Positions 1 through 6,877 of a stretch of DNA of 21,450 nt are shown here, one piece after another (position 1 is the first letter of the stretch; every line of letters begins with the position of its first letter). Under the pieces are notes generated by a model that saw nothing but the letters and a program-made list of their open reading frames with translations, was not told the origin of the DNA and made no database searches. The position numbers and the translations under genes are program-made. The DNA comes from an uncultured Desulfobacterales bacterium. GTDB taxonomy: Bacteria > Desulfobacterota > Desulfobacteria > Desulfobacterales > JAFDCJ01. Location of the stretch: assembly GCA_945787595.1 (NCBI GenBank), contig CALZJV010000042.1, forward strand, positions 1-21,450. The letters are read 5' to 3'.

Positions 1-297
1 GATGGACCCGTAGCGATATATGATGTGATGGATGATCCTAGAATTCAATATCCTAATGAAGCTCACAAAGAAGGCATCTCCTCCATACTCTCGGTGCCAG
101 TCGTTGTCGGGGGCCATTTAATAGGGGCTATACGCGTTTATACTTCAGAGCCCTGGGAGTTCACCCTGGATGATGTCAATTTTGTTCAGGCGCTGGCCCA
201 AATAGCCGGAGGGGCGATCAATATGGCCAGGTATGTTAAAGGATTAAAAAGCAGCATTGAAGTCCTGAAAACGATGAAAGAAGTTCAAAACCGATAA
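1..297 (+). CDS. GAF-domain protein, C-terminal fragment cut by the window edge
   Basis: The frame is open from base 1 (reads DGPVAIYDVMDDPRIQYP) to a TAA at 295-297, so the gene starts outside the window. The visible 98 residues look like the second half of a GAF domain: a segment ISSILSVPVVVGGHLIGAIR (a strand, then the typical 'G-x-L-x-G' turn), then YTSEPWEFTLDDVNFVQALA, which matches the 'F-x-x-x-D-x-x-x-x-x-x-x-x-A' helix that closes many GAF domains. A short helical tail ends in KTMKEVQNR. GAF domains bind small ligands or mediate dimerisation in signalling proteins. No output domain follows, so any kinase, cyclase or DNA-binding part must lie upstream. The ATG at 25 is internal. I am fairly sure of the fold and unsure of the role. 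Confidence 0.7.
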   Translation, partial: DGPVAIYDVMDDPRIQYPNEAHKEGISSILSVPVVVGGHLIGAIRVYTSEPWEFTLDDVNFVQALAQIAGGAINMARYVKGLKSSIEVLKTMKEVQNR

Positions 298-320
298 TTT
301 ACCAGACGAACCCCTAAGAA

Positions 321-494
321 CAGACCTGGTTGAATAGTTTACTGGTTGAATGGTTGATTAGGTAAATTATAGTCATAATTTCAGAATGTTACGATTGTTG
401 AAACACGAAGTGTCCAATTATTTTGCAAATATGGGATAAATCCATATTTACAACCACTTAACCAATCAACTAATCAACCAATCAACGATATCTG
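321..494. repeat. 174-bp dispersed repeat, copy 1
   Basis: This stretch matches 12135-12308 without gaps and with only five mismatches that I can count. It begins 24 bp after the stop of the GAF gene. The ends are imperfect inverted repeats: a GGTTGATTAGGT-like segment near the left end against ACTAATCAACC near the right end. An inner stem AAATATGG / CCATATTT flanks GATAAAT. No ORF is present. It looks like a short non-coding mobile or REP-like element, or a structured 3' end. Confidence 0.85.
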
Positions 495-589
495 AAAGAG
501 GGAGGACCCATAGGTGCTTCTTCGAGTGAACCTGTCGGGATAGAAGTGTTGAGGACCGAAAACCGTATGGAACCATCAGGATAAAAGAC

Positions 590-1150
590 ATGCTTAAATT
601 CATCCCTGGTATTCTGCTTTTACAAGTCATCACGATGGCCCTGGTGTTGATTGACTTCCCGGATCCGGCAAACTGGGGCTGGCTACGACTGGCGGTTCCA
701 GTATTGATCGCCGGGTTTTTGACCGCTTTTTGGTTTGGTTCGATATCAGCGCATCAGCGCAAAGATGATATCAGCCGCTTGAAAGAATCCCATGTAAAAG
801 AGCGAGAAAGCATCCGTGTCAAGGCCGAGCGTGCCAAGACCAAACTAATAAAACAGGCACAAAGAAAGTCCCTGCAGGAGGTGCGGCGCTCGTCAAGGCG
901 GGCGAATATCAGGATCGGGCTGGCATTTGCAGGTGCGACTGGATTGGGCGTCTTGCTAATCTTGACTCAGTTCATGACTTTGGGATGGCTCATGCTGACC
1001 ACCGCCGGTGGCGCGTTGGGCGGCTATCTTTTGCGTATCCGGCAGGAGAAGAACAAACTTTCACCGCCACACAAAGACAAAGATACACCACAGGTCATCA
1101 ACGTGGCGTCCACCAAGACAAAGCGACAACCGAGGATCGAACCGCCGTAA
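590..1150 (+). CDS. Small membrane protein with a charged coiled-coil middle, function unknown
   Basis: I do not recognise a family. The 186-residue product has a symmetrical build. Two hydrophobic helices lie at about residues 4-23 and 32-51, then a strongly basic, charged helix from about 55 to 106 rich in K, R and E (probable coiled coil facing the cytoplasm). Two more hydrophobic helices follow at about 108-128 and 131-148, and a basic tail with a proline-rich end. A weak AGGA lies 9 nt before the ATG. The gene sits alone between the 174-bp repeat and a convergent enzyme gene whose stop is only about 20 bp away. Codon use looks like that of its neighbours, so it is probably real, but nothing points to a function. 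Confidence 0.6.
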   Translation: MLKFIPGILLLQVITMALVLIDFPDPANWGWLRLAVPVLIAGFLTAFWFGSISAHQRKDDISRLKESHVKERESIRVKAERAKTKLIKQAQRKSLQEVRRSSRRANIRIGLAFAGATGLGVLLILTQFMTLGWLMLTTAGGALGGYLLRIRQEKNKLSPPHKDKDTPQVINVASTKTKRQPRIEPP

Positions 1151-1172
1151 GTGGGGTTTATCCTGCGTGTGG

Positions 1173-2915
1173 TTACATGGAAATGGATCCCTTACGAAAA
1201 TCCGTTTTACCGATAAGGGCATTGATCAATACCGGATGCCCGGCATGGGCTGCCTGCCTGGCTTCTCCAAAGATACGCTCAATATCTTCTTCCGAATCCA
1301 GGACAAAGCCCTTGCCGCCGTATCCTTCGGCCACCAGATGATAATCGGTGCGTCTCAACACCGTGGCCACATCGTCGCCCAAAATGGTCAGCTGATCCCT
1401 GGCTATCTGGGTCCACCCAGCGTCGTTACCCACAACGGCAATCACCGGTACATGGTGGCGTACAAAGGTATCAAATTCCTGCAGGCTGAATCCCGCCGCC
1501 CCGTCGCCGTAAATCAACCAGACTTCGGCCTCCGGACGTGTCAATTTTGATCCCAGAGCAAAGCCGGCGCCGACGCCGAGCGTGCCGAAAGCACCTGGGT
1601 CCAGCCATGTCAGGGGTCCCCTGGGTTGCAGAATATAGGCCGCCGTTCCCACAAAATCTCCGCCGTCCGCTACAATAATGCTATTTTCATCCAAATAATC
1701 ATTGAGCTTTTTCAGCAGCGACAGCGGATTGAGAAATTCAGTGTTTTCGCGCGATGTTTTTAAAATAAAATTCTCACGTTCGTCATCATTCTGCTTAAGT
1801 TCCCGGATCCACGGTTCCCAGGCGGACGAATCAGCAGCCAGCGCATCCGCCAGGGCACATAAGAAGAGAAACGGGTCGGACAGCGCCGCCAGATCCGGCC
1901 GGCAATTCAATTTCAGATCGGTTCTGCTGCGGTTGATTGAAATAATCTTGGCCCCGGACCCGAAGGAACGCCCGTAACCCAGACGAAAATCACACGGCAT
2001 CCCGGCAAGGATCACCAGGTCCGCATCTTTCAAGGCTTTTTTCCGTTGATGGCGCATCTGCATCGCATGTGATCTGCCCAGAAGGCCGCGCGCCATGCCG
2101 GTCAGAAACACCGGAATTCCCAGAGATCCCACAGCTCCGGCGAGCTTGTCGGCCATTTCGGGATGAAGCATGGCCTGACTGCCGATGATCAACAGCGGCT
2201 TTTGCGACATGGCAACCATTTCTACCGCTTTGGCCACCATGCTGCTGTCAACATCCGGCGAAGTAAGGCCGGGTTCACCGGGTTTCATGTCCTCGAACTC
2301 ACAGGCGAACATGCGATCCACATGCCGCTTCAGATAAAAATCCAGCAGCTTGCTTCGCAACCCGCCCCCCTGCCCGGTGTCGGATTCGACATTATACCAT
2401 TGCCGCACAAGGGATTCGCCGTACAGCATATCGATCGGGCACTCAATAAAGACAGGTCCGGGAGTGCCCGACCGGCAAACATCAAAGGCGCTCTCCAATG
2501 CGGGAATAAGGTCGCAGTTGCGGCGAATGTTGACCGCCATCTTGACGATGGATTTTACGAGGGAAAGCTGGTCGATATCCTGCAGCGCCCCCCTGTTTTT
2601 TAACACCGTCGGCGCCGCCCCTCCCAGCAGAATCAAGGGAGTTTGAGCTATCTGGGCATTTTTCAGGGCAGTCAGCGAGTTGGTTAGCCCGGGTCCGGCA
2701 GTCACCGCCGCCACCCCGGGTACACCGGTGAGCCGGCCGACGGCATCGGCGGCAAATACGGCATTGACCTCATCGCGCACATCGATCACCCGGATGCCTT
2801 CTTTTTTTGCGCCGGCAAGTATCGGGGAAATGTGCCCGCCGCAGAGTGTAAATAAAAATTTGACGCCGCGTTCACGCAAAACCTGACCGATGATGTCACC
2901 GCTGTTTATATCCAT
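1173..2915 (-). CDS. Thiamine-diphosphate-dependent enzyme, acetolactate synthase large subunit / ILVBL family
   Basis: This 580-residue protein has the usual three-domain build of the acetolactate synthase superfamily: PYR domain (about 1-170), central domain (about 215-345) and PP domain (about 385-560). The catalytic glutamate that activates thiamine diphosphate is E49 in [15 protein letters not shown]. The cofactor/Mg motif is GDGAAGF, followed some 20 residues on by VVGNDAGW, where ND replaces the usual NN. The N-terminal run [10 protein letters not shown] and the GGAAPTVL...GALQDIDQ segment are closer to the ILVBL / 2-hydroxyacyl-CoA lyase-like branch than to true IlvB. No ilvN or other branched-chain genes lie nearby, which argues against a role in valine synthesis. 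The substrate is not predictable. A strong GGAGG sits 4 nt before the ATG, which fixes the start. Confidence 0.85.
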   Translation of the reverse strand: MDINSGDIIGQVLRERGVKFLFTLCGGHISPILAGAKKEGIRVIDVRDEVNAVFAADAVGRLTGVPGVAAVTAGPGLTNSLTALKNAQIAQTPLILLGGAAPTVLKNRGALQDIDQLSLVKSIVKMAVNIRRNCDLIPALESAFDVCRSGTPGPVFIECPIDMLYGESLVRQWYNVESDTGQGGGLRSKLLDFYLKRHVDRMFACEFEDMKPGEPGLTSPDVDSSMVAKAVEMVAMSQKPLLIIGSQAMLHPEMADKLAGAVGSLGIPVFLTGMARGLLGRSHAMQMRHQRKKALKDADLVILAGMPCDFRLGYGRSFGSGAKIISINRSRTDLKLNCRPDLAALSDPFLFLCALADALAADSSAWEPWIRELKQNDDERENFILKTSRENTEFLNPLSLLKKLNDYLDENSIIVADGGDFVGTAAYILQPRGPLTWLDPGAFGTLGVGAGFALGSKLTRPEAEVWLIYGDGAAGFSLQEFDTFVRHHVPVIAVVGNDAGWTQIARDQLTILGDDVATVLRRTDYHLVAEGYGGKGFVLDSEEDIERIFGEARQAAHAGHPVLINALIGKTDFRKGSISM

Positions 2916-3004
2916 GAGACCTCCATTGATCGGTCTGGGTTAAAAGGTTCCCCGTTCCCGGTTCAGGGTTCAGAGGAATGGATTCTATCTAAAAAAACAT
3001 ATCA

Positions 3005-3100
3005 GACAGGATTTACAGGATCATCTGGATAGAAGGGCCTTCGGCCTTAGAGTATCTCGCCGCAGGCGAAAAAAATCCCACTAATCCTGTCAATCCTGTC
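3005..3100. repeat. Nested inverted repeat in the gap between the ThDP enzyme and rubrerythrin genes
   Basis: The 341-bp gap 2916-3256 holds no gene. Inside it GACAGGATT (3005-3013) pairs with AATCCTGTC (3092-3100), and ACAGGAT (3015-3021) with ATCCTGT (3084-3090). Between them are two small hairpins: AAGG-GCCTTCGGC-CTT and TCGCC-GCA-GGCGA (about 3057-3069). The whole can fold into one long cruciform with two inner hairpins. It looks like an intergenic non-coding repeat; no other copy is in the window. Confidence 0.6.
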
Positions 3101-3256
3101 AAAAAAATAAATAAAAGATCGCATCCATTCATTACTCAGTGTCCTTATGGAGAAAAAGTGTACGGCGACTATGTTACCGAAATTATGAATAGGAGCACTT
3201 AGCGCAGCGATTCCATCATTCGTCATTCTTCAATCATCAATCGTCATTCACTAGGT

Positions 3257-3832
3257 TTACCAGTTTTCACCCAGCAGCTCAAAATTATTCCGGGGTTTCA
3301 CGCAGGCGGGACACTTTTCCGGAGCTTGCGTGCCGGTGTGCAGATAACCGCAGTTGCGACATTTCCAGACGACCTCCATGTTGCGCTTGAAAACTCTTTC
3401 GGCCTCGATGTTGGCTGCCAGTCCGAGGTAACGCTTCTCGTGCTGTTTTTCGGAGACACAGATGGCATCCCATGTTTCGGCCGCCCGGCCGAAACCTTCT
3501 TCACGGGCAATTTCGGCAAAACCGGGATAGAGTTCCGCATGCTCGAATTTCTCTCCGGCAGCCGCGGCCAGCAGATTGTCATGCGTGCGGCCGATCACGC
3601 CGGCAGGAAAGCTTGCGCTGATTTCCAGTTCACCGCCATTGAAAAACTTGAAAAACCGCAAGGCGTGCTCGCATTCCTGGTTGGCCGTTTCTTCGAATAT
3701 GTCGGCGATTTGAATGAATCCCTCTTCTTTTGCTCTTTTCGAAAAATAGGTATAACGGTTTCTTGCTTGTGATTCCCCGGCAAAGGAGCAAAGCAGGTTA
3801 TGCGCCGTCCGACTTTCTCTGAATTTTCCCAT
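3257..3832 (-). CDS. rbr: Rubrerythrin (peroxide-reducing diiron/rubredoxin protein)
   Basis: Rubrerythrin reduces hydrogen peroxide in the cytoplasm of anaerobes with electrons from rubredoxin or NAD(P)H. From the ATG at 3832 the product is 191 residues, the classic rubrerythrin length. It has an N-terminal ferritin-like four-helix domain with the iron-ligand motifs FAGESQARNRY, EETANQECEHA and SEKQHEKRY. A C-terminal rubredoxin domain has CRNCGY and CPAC pairs and ends in the family signature ELLGENW. A start 11 codons upstream (3865) is open, but AAAGGA sits 7 nt before the 3832 ATG, and MGKFRES is the usual family N-terminus. The gene is monocistronic. Function is close to certain. Confidence 0.95.
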   Translation of the reverse strand: MGKFRESRTAHNLLCSFAGESQARNRYTYFSKRAKEEGFIQIADIFEETANQECEHALRFFKFFNGGELEISASFPAGVIGRTHDNLLAAAAGEKFEHAELYPGFAEIAREEGFGRAAETWDAICVSEKQHEKRYLGLAANIEAERVFKRNMEVVWKCRNCGYLHTGTQAPEKCPACVKPRNNFELLGENW

Positions 3833-3881
3833 CTCATAATCCTTTCTGTTTAATAAGAAGTTCAAAATTGTTTAGACAGGG

Positions 3882-4163
3882 ATTCACCGCCCGCTTCGCT
3901 CGAGTCGCAGAGATCGCAGAGGAAATTTGCTTTTAACTTTCTGCTGAGAGGCCAGAAAGTTAAAAAAATGCGTCCTTTGGCAATAGTGTCGCGTGCTACT
4001 TTTGTTCCATCACGCCTAAGCATTTTCTTGCACTTGAGACGGATTGTTCTTTATGTTTGCCGTCCTCTCAGCGGCAAACATAAAATAACTATTCTCTGCG
4101 CCCTTTGCGTCTCTGCCTGCCCAATGAAATCTCTGTTGCACTTATTTCATCGGGGCGGTGAAT
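3882..4163. mobile_element. MITE-like element A (282 bp) with terminal inverted repeats and two 13-bp hairpins
   Basis: The ends are an 11-bp perfect inverted repeat, ATTCACCGCCC (3882-3892) and GGGCGGTGAAT (4153-4163). Inside lie two perfect hairpins with the same geometry. The first has a 13-bp stem 3931-3943 / 3953-3965 with the 9-nt loop CTGAGAGGC. The second has a 13-bp stem 4050-4062 / 4072-4084 with loop TCCTCTCAG. The two loops are near reverse complements, so the element is two inverted half-units. Between each TIR and hairpin are GCAGAG-type short repeats (GCAGAGATCGCAGAG; CTCTGCGCCCTTTGCG). There is no convincing coding sequence. It lies upstream of rubrerythrin, so it may affect that promoter. 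Confidence 0.7.
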
Positions 4164-4741
4164 AAGCTATTATATCTCAATAAAAAATGTCTAAATAATT
4201 ATTGCCATATCAGTAAGTTAATTTCAATATGTCCGCTGGTGCCTGTCATTCGATCCGGCTGCCCGGCGAATAAATTCTTTAAATTCTCAATCTTGCAATA
4301 CCTCTATCGTCAGCAAAAATTGTATAATGGAGTCGAAATTGGGTGTCAACACTGAACTGCCCGACAACAGATTCGAATGACAAGAGACGATGGATGGGGC
4401 ACGAAGAATTAAAAATTAATAATTTAAAATTAATAATTATCATACTATATTTTAATATCTTATGCTAATTATCTAATGCTTTACATTAATTCCAATGGTG
4501 TAACCAAAGTTGATTCTGTATCGCCTTTCGAGCATTTAGAGAAATCCTCATCATCTGCGAAATCTGTGGATTCAACTAGTTTTAAAGCCGGATCCGTTTA
4601 CCGTCACATAAGCTTATTTTCTAATTTGTTACATTAATTCCGGCTAATTAACCTTATAAGATTATATAACTTTGATAATTGGCGTACGAATGGTATCAAC
4701 AACGAACCCGCTGACACCCGTATGGGCTTATCCAATTTTAT
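4164..4741. other. AT-rich gap without a recognisable gene
   Basis: About 580 bp between element A and the acetyltransferase gene. It is AT-rich, with a short repetitive stretch of the type AATTAAAAATTAATAATTTA near 4408-4440. The phrase TTACATTAATTCC appears twice (about 4482 and 4629). No supported ORF, RNA gene or clear terminator was seen. Confidence 0.5.
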
Positions 4742-5590
4742 CTATCCGATCGCAAAACTGGTTTGTCCGTAGATAGTCGTACGTTGTCCGGGTGTAACCG
4801 TCAGGCCCCGCTGCATGTGGCGGTTTGTAAGCACAGGACGAAAGCCGTATTGCTCGAGCAGGTCTGAAGCCGCTGTGTTTATTTGCGGGGCGATAGCCAG
4901 CGGAAGCCCCTTGCAGTTGAGTGTCAAGGCGGCCTGAAGGAGGGCTTCCGCATCCCGCTGTGAGCGGGCCGCCCAGGGGCCTAACCGCTGGGTCTGGGCA
5001 AACAGGTACCCGGCCATGCCCCCGGAAGCATCGCAGACTGCAAAGGCGCGATCAGGGAAATCGGTTAGCAACCTGTGAAACAGGCCGGCCCGATTCGCCC
5101 CGAAAATCGGAGCGTCAAAATCAGACAGAACCTGGATATCCTGAAATTCCAGCGGTCGTACCTGCTGCGGAAAAACTGAAGATGGTGAATAATCCCCAAG
5201 CTGGAACATAAGTGCCTGATCGAATACCTCGAAGCCGAATCGAAGGTATAAGGGAAAACCCGCATCAGTGGCGTCAAGCCGCAAATAGGGTATCCCCCCT
5301 GCTTCCGTCCACTTCAGCATGTGCTCCAGCAATGCCTGTCCGATCCCCTTGCGCTGCAACTCCTTGCGAACGGTCATCATGCCCAGATAGGTAAAGGGGC
5401 CATAATTCGTGGCACCGACCACACCCGCCGGCTGATCCCGGTAGGTGGCCAGAAACCAGCGATTTGGCTCTAAAGTAAAATACCGGCGGATCTCCCGGGC
5501 CTTGCTGCCGGGAAATCCAAAGGCCGATGTGATGATGCCGTCGGCAATTTCAATATCGTCAGGCGATAAAATTCGAATTGAGATGTCCAT
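4742..5590 (-). CDS. GNAT family N-acetyltransferase with a second acetyltransferase-like domain
   Basis: The 282-residue product starts with a complete GNAT domain (about 1-130). The acetyl-CoA pyrophosphate-binding motif is RKGIGQALL, preceded by the beta-4 strand YLGMMTVRKELQ and followed by YLRLDATDAGFPLYLRFGFE, the usual last part of the fold. Residues 150-270 resemble the extra C-terminal acetyltransferase-like domain found in YitH-type proteins (DAPIFGANRAGLFHRLL, then AAGYLFAQ-like strands). Such enzymes acetylate small amines or protein N-termini; the substrate here is unknown. The gene stands alone. The ribosome site is weak, so the start is less certain than the family. Confidence 0.85.
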   Translation of the reverse strand: MDISIRILSPDDIEIADGIITSAFGFPGSKAREIRRYFTLEPNRWFLATYRDQPAGVVGATNYGPFTYLGMMTVRKELQRKGIGQALLEHMLKWTEAGGIPYLRLDATDAGFPLYLRFGFEVFDQALMFQLGDYSPSSVFPQQVRPLEFQDIQVLSDFDAPIFGANRAGLFHRLLTDFPDRAFAVCDASGGMAGYLFAQTQRLGPWAARSQRDAEALLQAALTLNCKGLPLAIAPQINTAASDLLEQYGFRPVLTNRHMQRGLTVTPGQRTTIYGQTSFAIG

Positions 5591-5659
5591 GATTTCGATC
5601 CGAAAAATAAAAAGTGATTTGAAAAATTGATCGATGCATGAATGATAGCGTTTTTTTAA

Positions 5660-5925
5660 TTAACCGCCCGCTCACTTTGCTCGCTCGACAGACGCGGACG
5701 GACGCAGAACTTTTGCCTCCGCGACCCCAGAGAAACAGGCTACGCAATTCAGGGGGCAGGCCTGCGGAGGCAAAAACAGCAATCGCTGCGCGAACCGATC
5801 CGCTCTTCTGCCTAAAAGGCATGAGGCTTTTGCCCGGGCAGGCCTTTTTCGAGCGCAATCGAGAGGGTCGCCCGAGCAAAAAAGGTTTTTTTGTCCGCGG
5901 ATTGTCTGCGGGTGTCTGCGGTTAA
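5660..5925. mobile_element. MITE-like element C (266 bp), same architecture as element A
   Basis: Ends are an 8-bp inverted repeat, TTAACCGC (5660-5667) and GCGGTTAA (5918-5925). Next to the left end is CGCCCGCTC, as in element A. Then come short repeats (GACGCGGACGGACGCAG), a 12-bp stem 5711-5722 / 5764-5775 with a longer loop (41 nt), and a middle section. A second imperfect hairpin covers about 5840-5885. Mirrored repeats GTCCGCGGATTGTCTGCGG close the right side. The order TIR, repeats, hairpin, middle, hairpin, repeats, TIR is that of element A, though the stem sequences differ. It abuts the point where the Avd-like fragment loses similarity. Confidence 0.6.
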
Positions 5926-6060
5926 AATATTTGCTGGTTTATCGAACCCTATCCGGTCGGCCAATATGAACTTCTGGCTGCGCGGAAACTGCTCCAGCTT
6001 CGGGATTATCGAAAGTATACATTCGTGAGGCTTCGTAATCGCGTCGATCTCTTTGGGCAT
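5926..6060 (-). pseudogene. Truncated avd-like gene (DGR accessory four-helix protein), N-terminal 38 residues only
   Basis: From the ATG at 6060 the frame reads MPKEIDAITKPHECILSIIP, then KLEQFPRSQKFILADRI. From memory of the family, this is the start of the four-helix-bundle proteins annotated as DGR protein Avd (usual form MPKE-x-x-x-I-T-K-x-Y-x-x-I, then IPKLEKFPRSQ-x-F-x-L-x-D-R-I). Family length is about 110-125 residues. Here the match stops after ADRI (about 5947) and the frame runs on into element C as nonsense. Avd binds the DGR reverse transcriptase and is needed for mutagenic homing. No reverse transcriptase follows. The related four-helix/S23-type proteins are an alternative, but the neighbour at 6106-6270 supports the DGR reading. 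Confidence 0.6.
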
Positions 6061-6105
6061 TAGCCTTCGTCCGTCATTTCAGCTAAAAGGGTTAAAGAAA
6101 AAAGG

Positions 6106-6270
6106 TTAAATTTTAGTCCTGGCGCAACGAACACCGAGGCCGTTACCCCGAGTGAGCGGGCCGTTCCCGTAACGGTCAGCACAGTGTGCGTAGGCCTCGA
6201 AGCCGAACACGACCTTATCTCTGCGTGCGGGATCGTCGCTGATGATATAAACCGGCTTGCGCTTGCTCAT
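6106..6270 (-). pseudogene. Remnant of a DGR target (variable) protein: NTPase-like N-terminus joined to a formylglycine-enzyme-like variable C-terminus
   Basis: A 54-residue frame with a good ribosome site (AAGGAG, 8 nt before ATG). Residues 1-28 (SDDPARRDKVVFGFEAYA) resemble the first residues of KAP-type P-loop NTPases. Residues 29-52 read HCADRYGNGPLTRGNGLGVR and end in CART. That aligns position for position with the end of FGE/C-type-lectin DGR target proteins, whose template-coded form is roughly NRNNNNPNNRNNNLGFRCAR. Each position where the template would have Asn (AAC/AAT) is here D, Y, G, N, L or T, as expected after adenine mutagenesis. I infer one NTPase-FGE target gene with a large internal in-frame deletion. 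The KAP part is the weaker claim. Confidence 0.5.
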
Positions 6271-6706
6271 TGGCACTCTCCTTGGGCGATGATGAGGTAC
6301 AAATTTTTTTCGAAACTATGACCAATAAAAAGGTAATTTAAAGGTCGCCAAAAGTTCTTGAAAGTCTCGGCCCTGGAGTACTGGAGTGATGGAGTATTAG
6401 AGTGTTGAAAAAAAAAGACAACAATCCTTTCTTTATTACCCCAATACTCCGAAATTAATTGAAATTGAAAGCTACCACGATGGATTACCTTCTTTTGGGA
6501 TATAGATCCGATTTTTTTAATTACCGGGGTAACCTCCATTATAGGACCGCTTTCTATGCGTGCAGGATTCGCTCCCGCTGATTGTTAAGTTATAGGCATG
6601 AGTTCAATACGGATATATCCAGCTTGATTATGGCTTAACTAGATATGGCAAAATGGCTATGCCATGTCAAGGAATTCCAGAAGGGGGGTCTGTAGGTGTT
6701 GGTTGT
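6271..6706. other. Gap between the DGR remnant and the hairpin repeat; no gene supported
   Basis: About 435 bp with no convincing gene on either strand. It holds a low-complexity patch of the GGAGTACTGGAGTGATGGAG type (about 6375-6405), partly mirrored by CCAATACTCC near 6440. This resembles other intergenic repeat debris in the window. Confidence 0.4.
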
Positions 6707-6776
6707 GTGGGAGCGGCTTCCAGCCGCGATTTAGCTTTTAATGCAAATTCTTTTCGCGGCTGGAAGCCGCTCCCAC
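6707..6776. repeat. Perfect 23-bp GC-rich hairpin
   Basis: The left arm 6707-6729 (starts GTGGGAGCGGCTTCC) is the exact reverse complement of the right arm 6754-6776 (ends GGAAGCCGCTCCCAC), with a 24-nt AT-rich loop. No T-run follows on either strand, so it is not a typical Rho-independent terminator. It is better read as a REP/IMU-type dispersed palindrome. It lies 101 bp downstream of the 3' end of the Tat-exported protein gene on the minus strand. Confidence 0.75.
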
Positions 6777-6877
6777 GAGAAGTCGATACTTAGTTCTAAT
6801 TTATCACATTATCATAGCAAAATATTTTAAATAGCTTTAATTTGCGATTGGTTATTTGTTTTTCCGGCTCGTCCGGA

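Noticed and set aside
3298..3772. Long open frames overlapping rubrerythrin on both strands.
   Set aside because: They are out-of-frame readings of a strongly conserved gene, with unnatural composition and no ribosome sites.
3968..4165. A 65-codon frame inside element A.
   Set aside because: It spans the second hairpin and the right TIR of the element; no protein family resembles it.
4249..4278. CATTCGATCCGGCTGCCCGG resembles the 3' part of a tRNA (T-arm).
   Set aside because: No matching acceptor, D-arm or anticodon arm upstream; chance similarity is more likely.
6707..6776. 23-bp hairpin as a transcription terminator for the Tat-exported protein gene.
   Set aside because: No T-run after either arm and a 24-nt loop; it fits a dispersed palindrome better.
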